This document shows positions 18,277 through 27,675 of a DNA stretch of 64,000 nt, piece by piece (position 1 is the stretch's first letter; the number at the start of each line of letters is the position of its first letter). The stretch is from positions 1,984,001-2,048,000 of the forward strand of contig NZ_JARGNB010000001.1 in the NCBI RefSeq assembly GCF_030167915.1, in the 5' to 3' direction. Both the position numbers and the translations under genes were made by a program. The notes under the pieces were generated by a model that searched no databases, had not been told where the DNA came from, and saw only the letters and a program-made list of their open reading frames with translations. This DNA comes from Aquabacterium humicola (lineage in GTDB: Bacteria; Pseudomonadota; Gammaproteobacteria; Burkholderiales; Burkholderiaceae_C).

Positions 18277-19323
18277 TCAGGCCTTCGAGGTGGATAGGAT
18301 GTCGCGCAGCACATGCACCGCGCGCTCGATGTCGGCGCGGTTCACGTCGAGGTGGGTAACGAAGCGCAGGCGATAGAGCCCGGTGAAGCGCACGCCGCGT
18401 GCGGCGGCGGCGTTCACCAGCGCCTGCGGGTCGCGGCCCTTGTCGATGTCGACGAAGACGATGTTGGTGTCCGGCGGAACGACCGTCACGCCCGGCAGGC
18501 CGGACAGGCCTTCGGCCAGCAGGCGGGCGTTCGCATGGTCTTCGGCGAGACGCGCCACGTGGTGGTCGAGGGCATGCCTGGCCGCCGCCGCCAGCAGGCC
18601 GGCCTGGCGCATCGCCCCGCCGGCCATCTTGCGGATGCGCCGCGCGCGCGCGATCAGCTCGGCCGAGCCGACCAGCGCCGAGCCCACCGGCGCGCCCAGC
18701 CCCTTGCTGAAGCACACCGATACGCTGTCGTACAGGTCGGCGATCTGGCGCGCATTGACCATCGGGTCGCCGCCCATCGCCACCGCGGCGTTGAACAGCC
18801 GCGCGCCGTCGAGGTGCGCCGAGAGCCCGCGGCTGCGCGCCAGCGCGGTCGCGGCGCGCTGGTAGTCCATGGCCAGCACCTTGCCGCCGATCGTGTTCTC
18901 CAGGCACAGCAGGCGCGAGCGCGCGAAGTGCGGATCGTCGGGCTTGATCGCCGCTTCGATGTCGGCCAGCGCCAAGGTGCCGTCGGACTGGTTGTTCAGC
19001 GGCTGCGGCTGGATGCTGCCGAGCACCGCGGCGCCGCCGGCCTCCCAGCGGTAGGTGTGCTGCATCTGGCCGACGATGTATTCGTCGCCGCGCGCGCAAT
19101 GCGCCATCAGCGCGCACAGGTTGCTCTGCGTGCCGGTCGGCAGGTAGAGCGCCGCTTCCTTGCCCAGCAGCGCCGCGACATGGTCCTGCAGCGCGTTGAC
19201 GCTCGGGTCGTCGCCGAACACGTCGTCGCCGAGCGGCGCGGCCATCATCGCGGCGCGCATCGCGTCGGTCGGCTGCGTGACGGTGTCGCTGCGCAGGTCG
19301 ATGGTCTTCAGGGTACTGCTCAT
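18277..19323 (-). CDS. ltaE: Low-specificity L-threonine aldolase
   Basis: 348 residues. A PLP enzyme of the beta-eliminating lyase family that splits threonine or allo-threonine into glycine and acetaldehyde. It begins [12 protein letters not shown], the family hallmark, and has [11 protein letters not shown] and the PLP lysine in [12 protein letters not shown]. It sits inside the trp series with three bases to trpG and five to trpD, so it must be co-transcribed and probably co-translated with them. Its product is not part of tryptophan synthesis; a link through glycine/serine supply for the last trp step is only speculation. Confidence 0.93.
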   Translation of the reverse strand: MSSTLKTIDLRSDTVTQPTDAMRAAMMAAPLGDDVFGDDPSVNALQDHVAALLGKEAALYLPTGTQSNLCALMAHCARGDEYIVGQMQHTYRWEAGGAAVLGSIQPQPLNNQSDGTLALADIEAAIKPDDPHFARSRLLCLENTIGGKVLAMDYQRAATALARSRGLSAHLDGARLFNAAVAMGGDPMVNARQIADLYDSVSVCFSKGLGAPVGSALVGSAELIARARRIRKMAGGAMRQAGLLAAAARHALDHHVARLAEDHANARLLAEGLSGLPGVTVVPPDTNIVFVDIDKGRDPQALVNAAAARGVRFTGLYRLRFVTHLDVNRADIERAVHVLRDILSTSKA

Positions 19324-19326
19324 GAC

Positions 19327-19911
19327 TCAGGCCTTGCGCTGGAGGAAGTTTCGCAGCATCGCATGGCCGTGTTCGGACAGGATGGACTCGGGGTGGAACT
19401 GCACGCCTTCGAGCGGGTTCGCCGTGCCGGCGAGCGCGCGGTGGCGCACGCCCATGATCTCGCCGTCTTCCGAGGTGGAGGTGACCACCAGCTCGGCCGG
19501 GCAGCTCTCGCGCTCGATCACCAGCGAGTGGTAGCGGATGACGCTGAACTGCTCCGGCAGCCCGGTGTAGACGCCGTGGCCGTCGGTGCTCAGCGTGCTG
19601 GCCTTGCCGTGCATCTGCTGCTTCGCGCGGATGATGTTGCCGCCCAGCGCCGCGCCGATGCTCTGGTGGCCGAGGCAGACGCCGAGGATCGGCAGCTTGC
19701 CGATGAACTCGCGGATCGCCGGCACGCAGATGCCCGCCTCCGCCGGCGAGCAGGGCCCGGGCGAGAGCACCAGGTACTCGGGCTTCAGCCCGGCGATGCC
19801 CTCGAGCGTGATCTCGTCGTTGCGGTGCACGGCGACCTCCTGGCCCAGCTCGCCGAAGTACTGCACCAGGTTGAAGGTGAACGAGTCGTAGTTGTCGATC
19901 ATCAACAGCAT
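19327..19911 (-). CDS. trpG: Anthranilate synthase component II (glutamine amidotransferase)
   Basis: 194 residues from [18 protein letters not shown]. Supplies ammonia from glutamine to TrpE. The class I amidotransferase nucleophile in [10 protein letters not shown] near residue 79 and the His-Glu pair in VQFHPESI near 170 are present. It could also serve folate synthesis (PabA role) as in other bacteria with a single TrpG. Eleven bases after trpE. Confidence 0.97.
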   Translation of the reverse strand: MLLMIDNYDSFTFNLVQYFGELGQEVAVHRNDEITLEGIAGLKPEYLVLSPGPCSPAEAGICVPAIREFIGKLPILGVCLGHQSIGAALGGNIIRAKQQMHGKASTLSTDGHGVYTGLPEQFSVIRYHSLVIERESCPAELVVTSTSEDGEIMGVRHRALAGTANPLEGVQFHPESILSEHGHAMLRNFLQRKA

Positions 19912-19922
19912 CGTCGTTCTCC

Positions 19923-21413
19923 TCAGAAGCCTTCTTCGACCAGCTCGGCGGCGCGGATCAGCGCCCGCGCCTTGTGCTCGGTCTCCTTCCACTCGAGCTC
20001 GGGCACGGAGTCGGCGACGACACCCGCGGCCGCCTGCACGTACAGCGTGTTGTTCTGCACGATGCCGGTGCGGATGGCGATCGCCACGTCCATGTCGCCG
20101 GCATAGCTCAGGTAGCCGCAGGCGCCGCCGTAGATGCCGCGCTTGACCGGCTCGAGCTCGTCGATGATCTCCATCGCGCGGATCTTCGGCGCGCCGGTCA
20201 GCGTGCCGGCCGGGAAGGTGGCCTTCAGCACGTCCATGTTGCTCATGCCGGGCTTCAGCAGGCCCTCGACGTTGCTGACGATGTGCATCACGTGCGAGTA
20301 GCGCTCGACGACGAAGGCCTCGGTGACCTTCACGCTGCCGGTCAGCGCGATGCGGCCGATGTCGTTGCGCGCCAGGTCGATCAGCATCAGGTGCTCGGCG
20401 CGCTCCTTCGGGTCCGCCAGCAGCTCGGCTTCGATCGCCTTGTCCGATTCGGGCGACGTGCCGCGCGGCCGCGTGCCCGCGAGCGGGCGGATCGTGATCT
20501 TGTCGCCGGCCTTCCCGTCGTCGGTCACCACGTGCTCGTGGCGCACCAGGATCTCCGGCGACGCGCCGACCACCTGGAAGCCGCCGAAGTCGTAGAAGTA
20601 CATGTACGGGCTCGGGTTCAGCGAGCGCAGCGCGCGGTACAGGCTCAGCGGCGACTCCGTGTAGCGCTTCTTCAGCCGCTGGCCGATCTGCACCTGCATC
20701 ATGTCGCCGGCCGCGATGTACTCCTTGCTCCTGGCGACTGCCTCGAGGTAGGCCGTCTTCGAGAACTCGCGTTCGACCGCGTACGACGGCCCGCGCTTGA
20801 CCGGCGGCGCGGTGACCGAGAACCGCAGCCGGTCGCCCAGCTCGGCCAGCCGCCGCTTGGCCTTGAAGTAGGCCTCGGGCTGCGCCGGGTCGGCGTAGAC
20901 GATCAGGTAGAGCCGGCCCGACAGGTTGTCGATGACGGCCAGCTCCTCGCAGTGCAGCAGCAGGATGTCCGGGGTGTCGAGGCCGCCGGGCTTGTGCGTC
21001 TTCGCGAGCTTGGGCTCCATGTAGCGCACCGCGTCGTAGCCGAAGTAGCCGGCCAGTCCGCCGCAGAAGCGCGGCAGCCCGGGCCGCAGCGCGACCTTGA
21101 AGCGCCCCTGGTAGGCGGCGATCACGTCGAGCGGGTTGCCTTCGTGCGTCTCGACCACCTGGTCGTCGGTGACGACCTCGGTGACGAAGCCGGTCGCCCG
21201 CAGCAGCGTGCGGGCGGGCAGGCCGATGAACGAGTAGCGGCCGAAGCGCTCGCCGCCGACGACGGACTCCAGCAGGAAGCTGTGCTTCTGGCCGCCGGCC
21301 AGCTTGAGGTACAGCGACAGCGGCGTCTCGAGGTCGGCCAGCGCCTCGGTGAGCAGCGGGATGCGGTTGTAGCCCTGGCTTGCCAGGCTCTTGAATTCGA
21401 GTTCGGTGATCAC
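19923..21413 (-). CDS. trpE: Anthranilate synthase component I (GTG start)
   Basis: 496 residues from a GTG at 21413 ([19 protein letters not shown]); GAAGG lies about ten bases upstream. It converts chorismate to anthranilate. The tryptophan feedback element LLES with the following serine ([15 protein letters not shown]) is intact near residue 48, implying allosteric control. Chorismate-binding residues lie in the C-terminal half ([36 protein letters not shown]). First structural gene of the trp series, preceded by a candidate leader peptide. Confidence 0.97.
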   Translation of the reverse strand: MITELEFKSLASQGYNRIPLLTEALADLETPLSLYLKLAGGQKHSFLLESVVGGERFGRYSFIGLPARTLLRATGFVTEVVTDDQVVETHEGNPLDVIAAYQGRFKVALRPGLPRFCGGLAGYFGYDAVRYMEPKLAKTHKPGGLDTPDILLLHCEELAVIDNLSGRLYLIVYADPAQPEAYFKAKRRLAELGDRLRFSVTAPPVKRGPSYAVEREFSKTAYLEAVARSKEYIAAGDMMQVQIGQRLKKRYTESPLSLYRALRSLNPSPYMYFYDFGGFQVVGASPEILVRHEHVVTDDGKAGDKITIRPLAGTRPRGTSPESDKAIEAELLADPKERAEHLMLIDLARNDIGRIALTGSVKVTEAFVVERYSHVMHIVSNVEGLLKPGMSNMDVLKATFPAGTLTGAPKIRAMEIIDELEPVKRGIYGGACGYLSYAGDMDVAIAIRTGIVQNNTLYVQAAAGVVADSVPELEWKETEHKARALIRAAELVEEGF

Positions 21414-21616
21414 GGATCGGACCTTCGGGGTGCCCGACGCCTACCGCCCGACGGACGCGATGCGGCCATCGGAACAAGCGTCGGAATCGACGGATCGGCA
21501 GCTACCGTGGGGAATGTGGATCACGGCGGCCGCCTCGGGCGATGTGCCGTGGCCTCGAGCCGGTCACGCGGATCGCTTCGGTCAGCGATCGGTGCCGGTC
21601 GGGCTGTGCGGCCAAG

Positions 21617-21697
21617 TCAGACGGCGATGGGGCAGGGTCGCCAGGGCCAGGCTCCCCGGTCTCCCGAACCTTTGGTCTGCTTGCGCGTGATGAACAT
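21617..21697 (-). CDS. Candidate trp leader peptide with WPW motif
   Basis: 26-codon ORF beginning MFITRKQTKG, with two Trp codons separated by one Pro codon (AWPWRP) near its 3' end. It lies 203 bp upstream of trpE on the same strand. A TACACT -10-like hexamer ends nine bases before its ATG, so its message would have almost no 5' leader, as known for leaderless trpL of Sinorhizobium. A 7-bp hairpin with a 6-nt loop (21571-21590) follows, but I see no T-rich terminator, so classical attenuation is not proven. It might be chance: GC-rich DNA yields Trp codons often. Confidence 0.4.
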   Translation of the reverse strand: MFITRKQTKGSGDRGAWPWRPCPIAV

Positions 21698-21843
21698 AGG
21701 CCGGCGAGTGTAGCAGCGGGGCCGCGACGCAGACGCGTTGTCCGTGACTTCATCGATGGCGCACCGGTTGAAACATCCGCATACTTTCGCGTTCCGCGCC
21801 ACCCCGTGACTTCGGGGGCGCCCCAAGACAAGGAAGTACCTTC

Positions 21844-22467
21844 GTGAATTTGCGCCGAACCCTGCTGGCCGCGACGGCCGGCCTGAGCCTCGCCGGCCTG
21901 CTGGCCGTCTCGTCCGCCCATGCCCAGACCACCGACGTCGGCGGCGTCAAGTACGACAACACCGCCCGCGTCGCCGGCGAAACGCTGCAGCTCAACGGCG
22001 CCGGCATCCGCTACAAGGCGGTGTTCAAGGTCTACACCGCCGGCCTGTACCTGAAGGACAAGGCCAGCACGCCCGAAGCGGCGTTGGCCGCGCCGGGCCC
22101 GAAGCGCATCCACATCGTGATGCTGCGCGAGATCGACGGCAACGAGCTCGGCAAGCTCTTCACCAAGGGCATCCAGGACAACTCGACGCGCGACGAGTTC
22201 GCCAAGTCGATCCCCGGCACGATCCGCATGGGCGAGATCTTCTCGACCCGCAAGAAGCTGGCCGCGGGCGAGAACTTCAGCGTCGAGTTCGTGCCCAACA
22301 CCGGCACCACGGTGCTGCTCAACGGCAAGCCGATGGGCGATCCGATCAAGGAGCCGGAGTTCTTCACCGGCCTGATGCGCATCTGGCTCGGCAAGTCGCC
22401 GGCGGATTCGAACCTGAAGGACCTGCTGCTGGGCCACAAGCCCCAGGCCCGCACCACCGAAAACTGA
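21844..22467 (+). CDS. Chalcone isomerase-like secreted protein (GTG start)
   Basis: 207 residues from GTG at 21844, with AAGGAAG upstream. A signal peptide (LLAATAGLSLAGLLAVSSAHA, cleavage near residue 27) precedes a chalcone isomerase-like fold: GVKYDNTARVAGETLQLNGAGIR is the family's typical first strand pair and YKAVFKVYTAGLYL the second. Bacterial members of this group are periplasmic and lack demonstrated isomerase activity; their role is unknown and may involve fatty-acid or lipid binding. It stands alone on the plus strand between the divergent trpE leader and the convergent gph. Confidence 0.85.
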   Translation: MNLRRTLLAATAGLSLAGLLAVSSAHAQTTDVGGVKYDNTARVAGETLQLNGAGIRYKAVFKVYTAGLYLKDKASTPEAALAAPGPKRIHIVMLREIDGNELGKLFTKGIQDNSTRDEFAKSIPGTIRMGEIFSTRKKLAAGENFSVEFVPNTGTTVLLNGKPMGDPIKEPEFFTGLMRIWLGKSPADSNLKDLLLGHKPQARTTEN

Positions 22468-22471
22468 GTCC

Positions 22472-22508
22472 CGCAGCCCGGCGGGAACCGACCGGCGCGC
22501 GGGCTGCG
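22472..22508. terminator. Inverted repeat between convergent genes
   Basis: A perfect 9-bp inverted repeat (CGCAGCCCG 22472-22480, CGGGCTGCG 22500-22508) fills the 44-bp gap between the chalcone-isomerase-like gene and gph. It may work as a bidirectional terminator, but no T tract follows on either strand. Confidence 0.45.
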
Positions 22509-22511
22509 CCT

Positions 22512-23174
22512 CTAGTGGCCGAGCCGCGCCAGGTCCAGTGCGTCGATGCGGTGGATCACCGCATCCGCACCGGCAGCCGCCACCGGCTCGCCGTGGTTGT
22601 AGCCATAGCTCACCAGCACCACCGGGCAGCCGGCGGCACGCGCGGCCTGCGCGTCGTTGCGCGAATCGCCGATCACCAGCGTGCTTGCCGGCGCACTGCC
22701 GAGCGCCGCGCAGGCGCCGAGCACCGGCAGCGGGTCGGGCTTCTTGCGCTCGAAGGCGTCGCCGCCGAAGACCTGCGCGAAGAAGCGGTCCAGGCCTTTC
22801 GCCGCCAGCAGCGGCCGCGCGAACGCGCCGGGCTTGTTGGTCAGGCAGGCCAGCTTGAGCCCGGTCTGCACCAGCCGCTGCAATCCCTCGACCGCGCCCG
22901 GGTAGACCCGCGACGCCTGGCCGTTGATGGCCAGGTAGTGCGCCTGGTAGGCGGCCCATGCCCGCTCGTACAAGGCCGGGTCGGCCTGCACTTCGGCCAG
23001 CGTCGAGCGGATCAGGTGCTCCGAGCCTCGACCGACCGTGCGCTCGATGAACCTCCGGTCCACCCCGCGCTGGCCCAGGTCGGCCAGCATGCGGTTCAGT
23101 GCCAGGTCGAAGTCGCCGACGGTGTCGACCAGCGTGCCGTCGAGGTCGACGATCGCGGCCTGGATGCCGCTCAC
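22512..23174 (-). CDS. gph: Phosphoglycolate phosphatase (GTG start)
   Basis: 220 residues from GTG at 23174, whose bases overlap the rpe stop (GTGA). HAD-family hydrolase: nucleophile motif DLDGTLVDT near residue 10, motif II threonine in LACLTNKPG, motif III lysine in RKKPDP and motif IV acidic pair GDSRND. It removes phosphoglycolate, which arises from DNA 3'-end repair or RuBisCO oxygenation. rpe-gph-trp clustering is usual in this order. The longer ORF to 23456 lies in rpe and is not used. Confidence 0.93.
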   Translation of the reverse strand: MSGIQAAIVDLDGTLVDTVGDFDLALNRMLADLGQRGVDRRFIERTVGRGSEHLIRSTLAEVQADPALYERAWAAYQAHYLAINGQASRVYPGAVEGLQRLVQTGLKLACLTNKPGAFARPLLAAKGLDRFFAQVFGGDAFERKKPDPLPVLGACAALGSAPASTLVIGDSRNDAQAARAAGCPVVLVSYGYNHGEPVAAAGADAVIHRIDALDLARLGH

Positions 23175-23854
23175 GCGGCCAGCGCCGCGCGCATCTGGTC
23201 GATCACGCGGCGGTAGTCGGCCTGGCCGAAGATCGCACTGCCGGCGACGAAAGTGTCGGCGCCCGCATCGGCGACGCGGCGGATGTTGTCGACCTTGATG
23301 CCGCCGTCGACCTCCAGCCGGATGTCGCGGCCGCTGGCATCGATGAGCTTGCGCAGCCGCTCGATCTTGCGCAGCGCGCTGTCGATGAAGCTCTGGCCGC
23401 CGAAACCGGGGTTCACGCTCATCACCAGCACGAGGTCGACCTTGTCGATCACCCACTCCAGCGCGTCGATCGGGCTCGCCGGGTTGAAGACCAGCCCGGC
23501 CTTGCAGCCCGCCGACTGGATCACCTGCAGCGACCGGTCGACGTGCGCGCTGGCATCGGGGTGGAAGCTGATGCAGTCGGCCCCGGCCTTCGCGAAGGCC
23601 TGCGCCAGCGCGTCGACCGGCTGCACCATCAGGTGCACGTCGATCGGCACGCGCGCGCCGTCGGCGGTCACCGCATGCTTGCGCAGCGCCTCGCAGACCA
23701 TCGGACCGAAGGTCAGGTTCGGCACGTAGTGGTTGTCCATCACGTCGAAGTGAATCCAGTCGGCGCCGGCGGCCACGACGTTGCGCACCTCGTCGCCCAG
23801 GCGGGCGAAGTCAGCCGAAAGGATGCTGGGGGCAATGCGGAATTGACGTGACAT
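23171..23854 (-). CDS. rpe: Ribulose-phosphate 3-epimerase
   Basis: 227 residues. Interconverts ribulose-5-phosphate and xylulose-5-phosphate in the pentose phosphate pathway. The TIM barrel begins [17 protein letters not shown]; metal and phosphate ligands are seen in [35 protein letters not shown] and EVDGGI. Coupled to gph by a GTGA overlap. Start ATG at 23854, facing apaG across a 68-bp divergent promoter region. Confidence 0.97.
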   Translation of the reverse strand: MSRQFRIAPSILSADFARLGDEVRNVVAAGADWIHFDVMDNHYVPNLTFGPMVCEALRKHAVTADGARVPIDVHLMVQPVDALAQAFAKAGADCISFHPDASAHVDRSLQVIQSAGCKAGLVFNPASPIDALEWVIDKVDLVLVMSVNPGFGGQSFIDSALRKIERLRKLIDASGRDIRLEVDGGIKVDNIRRVADAGADTFVAGSAIFGQADYRRVIDQMRAALAA

Positions 23855-23922
23855 AGGGGTTGCCAGGACGCAGATACGGGCAGAAGCGCCGGCGATTGTC
23901 CCAGCCTTTCTAGAATGCCCGC

Positions 23923-24297
23923 ATGGCCCGCCCTCAATTCACCTGCACGGTCGTCGTGCGTCCGCTGCCCGAGCAGACCGATCCGGCACACGAGCTCTAC
24001 GGCTACGCCTACACGGTGACGATCCGCAATACCGGCGACGTGGCCGCGCAGTTGATCGGGCGGCACTGGCGCATCACCGACCACCGCGGCCACGAGCAGC
24101 AGGTGCGCGGACTGGGCGTCGTGGGCCATCAGCCGCTGCTGAAGCCGGGCGAGCAGTTCGAATACACCAGCTGGGCCCAGATCGCCACGCCGCAGGGCTC
24201 GATGCAGGGCACCTACTACTGCATCACCGACGACGCGCACTGGTTCGAGACGCCGGTTGCCGAGTTCGCGCTGGCCGACGCCGCCGCGCTTCACTGA
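23923..24297 (+). CDS. apaG: ApaG domain protein
   Basis: 124 residues, a fibronectin III-like beta sandwich with the typical [21 protein letters not shown] and [18 protein letters not shown] stretches. ApaG was found next to ApaH (Ap4A hydrolase) and binds pyrophosphate-containing ligands in some species; its physiological role is unclear. A TAGAAT -10-like hexamer (23911-23916) ends six bases before the ATG, so the transcript may be leaderless. The next gene's ribosome binding site spans its stop codon. Confidence 0.95.
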   Translation: MARPQFTCTVVVRPLPEQTDPAHELYGYAYTVTIRNTGDVAAQLIGRHWRITDHRGHEQQVRGLGVVGHQPLLKPGEQFEYTSWAQIATPQGSMQGTYYCITDDAHWFETPVAEFALADAAALH

Positions 24298-24305
24298 GGA
24301 CTCGG

Positions 24306-26309
24306 TTGGCCTGGGACCTGACGGCGCTGCTGAACGCCGCCGATCCGAAAGCGTCGCGCCCGGAACGCCACACCTGGCTGGTGCGGCTGGTCGAATGGCT
24401 GCGCCATGGCGACAGCGAACGCGCACCCGACGAGACGCCCCGGCCGGTGCTGCGGCTGAGACATCTGCTGAACGTGCTCGAGCGCCACGACGAGCCGCGC
24501 CAGCGCATCGTCGCGCTGCTCGGCCGCGTCTGGCGCGAAACCGACCTCGCCGCCCTCTTCGCCGACTTCGGCTTCACCGCGCGGCGCGACGTCTGGGGCG
24601 AGATCGCCGAGCGGCTGCGGCTGCGCTTCCTGCCGGCGACACCGGACACCGACGACCCCGGCGTGCTGTTCCACCTCCTGTTCACCGACGATGCCGATGC
24701 CGCCTGGCTGCGCGCGATCGACGAGGAAACCCTGGCACGGCTGGCGGCGCTGTTCGCGGTGGCGCGCGCCGACACGACCTCCGCCGCGTCCGCGACCGCC
24801 ACGAACGGCAACCGCGCCGACTGGCGCACGCCGCTGCTGCAGGCGATGACCTGGCTGGTCAGTGCGATCCACGCCGCCGGCCTCGCGCCGCCGCTGCGCC
24901 GGCGCATGAGCCCCGAGCTGCTCGCCGGCCGGCCCTTCGAGCAGCTGGTGCGCGCCGGCGAACACCTCGCCGAGGCGATGCAGGCGGGCGACGACGCCGC
25001 GCTGCGCCGCCATGCCACCTTCCTGCGGGCGCTGCTCGAACGCTGCCACCGCGCGGCGGACAGCGTCACCGCGCACCTCGAGGAGTACGGCGTCTCGGTG
25101 CACATCGTCTTCGAGCGCGAGCAGCTCGACGCGCGCATCCGCCGCCTGGAGGAGGTGCTGGGCGTGCTGCTGTCCGACGTGCCGCAGCGCGAACTGCAGC
25201 AGCTGATCGCGGAGCTGGTCGCCTTGTCGCGCGACCGCCTGAGCCTGCGCTCGCTGGTCGCGCGACAGTACTCGCTGCTGGCGCGCAAGGTGGCCGAACG
25301 CCATGCGGAGACCGGCGAGCACTACATCACCCGCACCCGCGCCGAGTACCGCTCGATGCTGGCGCGGGCCTGCGGCGGTGGCGCACTGATCGGGCTGACC
25401 GTGTTCCTGAAGTTCGGGCTGCTCGCGCTCGGCCTAGCGCCGTTCTGGAGCGGCTTCTCCGCGGGCATCAACTACGCGCTGTGCTTCGTCGCGATCCATC
25501 TGCTGCACTGGACGGTGGCGACCAAGCAGCCCGCGATGACCGCGCCGGCGATGGCCGAGAAGCTGGCGAACGTGCACGACGATGCGGCGGTCGAAGGTTT
25601 CGTCGACGAGGTCGCGCACCTGGTGCGTTCGCAGATCGCCGGCATCGTCGGCAACCTGGTGATGGTGGTGCCCGTGGTGCTGGCCATCCAGTGGCTGGCC
25701 TGGGGCGTGTTCGGCCGGCCGCTGGTCGGCGAGGCCGATGCGCAGCACGTGCTGCATGCGCTGCCGCTGTACGGCCCGACGCTCTGGTACGCCGCCTTCA
25801 CCGGCCTGCTGCTCTTCGGCAGCAGCTTCATCGCCGGCTGGGTCGAAAACTGGTTCGTCTACCACCGCCTCGACAGCGCGCTGGCGCACCACCCGGCCAT
25901 CGTCGCGCGCCTCGGCGCGGCGCGTGCGGCACGCTGGTCGCACTGGTGGCGGAAGAACATCTCGGGGCTGGCGGCCAACGCGTCGCTGGGCCTGATGCTG
26001 GGCCTGGTGCCGATCCTCTTCGCCTTCGTCGGCCTGCCGATCGACGTGCGCCACGTGACCCTGTCGACCGGCCAGATCGCGGCGGCGGCCAGCACGCTCG
26101 GCTGGTCGACGCTGCAGCTGCCGGCGTTCTGGTGGTGCGTGGCCTCGGTGCCCTTCATCGGCGCGCTGAACCTGAGCGTCAGCTTCTGGCTCGCGCTGCG
26201 CGTGGCGCTGCGCTCGCGCGGCATCACGTTGAGCGATGAACGAAGGCTCTACACCGCGTTGCGGCGCCGGGTTCGCGAACGCGCGCGCAGCTTCCTGCTG
26301 CCCGAGTAG
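24306..26309 (+). CDS. Gcr-family 'site-specific recombinase' membrane protein (TTG start)
   Basis: 667 residues from TTG at 24306, five bases after GAGGA that covers the apaG stop; no ATG gives a similar N terminus. It matches the family named SpecificRecomb after Neisseria Gcr (recognised from LRHLLNVLERH, HYITRTRAEYRSML and SGFSAGINYALCFVAIHLLHWTVATKQPAMTAP). About six hydrophobic segments occupy the C-terminal half, and the N-terminal third is soluble and helical. No tyrosine- or serine-recombinase catalytic motif is visible, so the family name may mislead; a membrane function is equally likely. Confidence 0.85.
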   Translation: MAWDLTALLNAADPKASRPERHTWLVRLVEWLRHGDSERAPDETPRPVLRLRHLLNVLERHDEPRQRIVALLGRVWRETDLAALFADFGFTARRDVWGEIAERLRLRFLPATPDTDDPGVLFHLLFTDDADAAWLRAIDEETLARLAALFAVARADTTSAASATATNGNRADWRTPLLQAMTWLVSAIHAAGLAPPLRRRMSPELLAGRPFEQLVRAGEHLAEAMQAGDDAALRRHATFLRALLERCHRAADSVTAHLEEYGVSVHIVFEREQLDARIRRLEEVLGVLLSDVPQRELQQLIAELVALSRDRLSLRSLVARQYSLLARKVAERHAETGEHYITRTRAEYRSMLARACGGGALIGLTVFLKFGLLALGLAPFWSGFSAGINYALCFVAIHLLHWTVATKQPAMTAPAMAEKLANVHDDAAVEGFVDEVAHLVRSQIAGIVGNLVMVVPVVLAIQWLAWGVFGRPLVGEADAQHVLHALPLYGPTLWYAAFTGLLLFGSSFIAGWVENWFVYHRLDSALAHHPAIVARLGAARAARWSHWWRKNISGLAANASLGLMLGLVPILFAFVGLPIDVRHVTLSTGQIAAAASTLGWSTLQLPAFWWCVASVPFIGALNLSVSFWLALRVALRSRGITLSDERRLYTALRRRVRERARSFLLPE

Positions 26310-26345
26310 CGGCCGGCACGGCGGTGTACGGTGTAACCAGACGCG

Positions 26346-26459
26346 CTACTCGTCATCCTCGCGGCGCTCGCCGCGGTTTCTACCGCTGAACATCGTCCAC
26401 CAGACGATGAACACCAGCAGCAACAAGGCTCCGAGGGCCTCCAACAGAATCAACCACAT
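26346..26459 (-). CDS. Small single-span membrane protein (37 aa)
   Basis: 37-residue ORF: MWLILLEALGALLLLVFIVW begins one transmembrane helix, then a charged tail GRNRGERREDDE. The clean hydrophobic/charged split is hard to obtain by chance and looks like a real small membrane protein. Its ATG and the mltA ATG share the palindrome CATG (26457-26460), so the two are exactly back to back. No strong ribosome binding site is seen. Function unknown. Confidence 0.5.
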   Translation of the reverse strand: MWLILLEALGALLLLVFIVWWTMFSGRNRGERREDDE

Positions 26460-27660
26460 GAGATCAGGACCCCGCAGCGCAGCGGCGGCGATTCTAGGCA
26501 TCGTGCTCGCCGGCTGCGGCGTGCTGCCGAGTGACCGGCCGGCGCCGGTCGGCGACGCGCGCCCAGCGCCGCCGGTGGTCGACCGCGCGCCCGCCACGCC
26601 GCCCTCGTCCGCCGGGCCGGTCATCGAACGGCCCGGCGCGCGCTGGGTCGCGGTGGGTTGGGCCGACCTGCCCGGATGGACCACCGACCGCAGCGCCGAG
26701 CTCTGGCCGGCGCTGCGCGCGGGCTGCGCGAAACCCGCGCCGGCCTGGGCGGAGCTCTGCCAGCGCGCCGCCCGCTTCACACCGGCCGACGACGGCTTCG
26801 CCCGCGAGTTCCTGCAGCAGGAACTGCAGCCCTACCGCATCGAGGCGCGCGACGGCAGCACGCAAGGCCTGGCCACCGGCTACTTCGAGCCGCTGGTCAC
26901 CGCGAGCCGCCGGCCGAGACCCGGCTTCACCGTGCCGCTGCACCGGCCGCCGCCGGACCTCGGCGAGCGCAAGCCGTACTGGACACGCCAGCAGCTCGAT
27001 ACGCTGCCGGCCGCGCGCGAGAAGCTGCGCGGCCAGGAGATCGCCTACGTCGCCAGCCCGCTCGACCTTCTTGTGCTCCAGATCCAGGGCTCCGGCCGCC
27101 TGCGCATCACCGAGCCGGACGGCAGCGAGCGCACCGTGCGCGTGGCCTTCGCCGCGCACAACGACCAGCCCTACCGCTCGGTCGGCCGCTGGCTGATCGA
27201 CCAGGGCGAGCTGCGCGCCGACGGCGCGTCGTGGCCGGCGATCCGCGATTGGGGCCAGCGCGCGTCGCCGCAGCGACTGAACGAGATGTTGTGGAGCAAT
27301 CCGCGCGTGGTGTTCTTCCGCGAAGAGGCGATAGCGCCAGAAGTGAACGGCCATTCGAGCAACGGTTCGGGCAACGGCCCGAAAGGCGCCCAGGGCGTGC
27401 CGCTGACGCCGGGCCGCTCGGTCGCCGTCGACCCGAGCGCCGTGCCCTACGGCACGCCGCTGTGGCTGGACACCACCGAGCCGCTGTCGAGCGCGCCGCT
27501 GCGGCGGCTGGTGATGGCCCAGGACACCGGCGGCGCGATCACCGGCGCGGTGCGCATCGACTACTTCTGGGGCACCGGCGAGGTCGCAGAGCAGCAGGCC
27601 GGACGCATGAAGCAGCCGCTGCGGCTGTGGGCGCTGTGGCCGAAGGGCCGCGGCGACTGA
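26458..27660 (+). CDS. mltA: Membrane-bound lytic murein transglycosylase A
   Basis: 400 residues from ATG at 26458. A lipoprotein signal peptide ends in the lipobox LAGC near residue 20, so it is anchored in the outer membrane. The MltA barrel follows (GLATGYFEPLVTASRRP...), and the C-terminal 3D domain has LTPGRSVAVDP, MAQDTGGAITGAVRIDYFWGTG with the catalytic Asp. It cleaves peptidoglycan to anhydromuropeptides. An in-frame ATG at 26407 would add 17 residues before the signal peptide; I prefer 26458 for the compact signal. A Ser/Asn/Gly-rich loop (SSNGSGNGP) lies near residue 304. Confidence 0.93.
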   Translation: MRSGPRSAAAAILGIVLAGCGVLPSDRPAPVGDARPAPPVVDRAPATPPSSAGPVIERPGARWVAVGWADLPGWTTDRSAELWPALRAGCAKPAPAWAELCQRAARFTPADDGFAREFLQQELQPYRIEARDGSTQGLATGYFEPLVTASRRPRPGFTVPLHRPPPDLGERKPYWTRQQLDTLPAAREKLRGQEIAYVASPLDLLVLQIQGSGRLRITEPDGSERTVRVAFAAHNDQPYRSVGRWLIDQGELRADGASWPAIRDWGQRASPQRLNEMLWSNPRVVFFREEAIAPEVNGHSSNGSGNGPKGAQGVPLTPGRSVAVDPSAVPYGTPLWLDTTEPLSSAPLRRLVMAQDTGGAITGAVRIDYFWGTGEVAEQQAGRMKQPLRLWALWPKGRGD

Positions 27661-27675
27661 GCCGCCGAGGCCGCG

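Noticed and set aside
16434-19117. Long minus ORFs spanning trpC, trpD and ltaE in one frame
   Set aside because: Only the downstream part of each is the real protein; the rest reads the neighbouring gene in a wrong frame. No gene fusion is involved.
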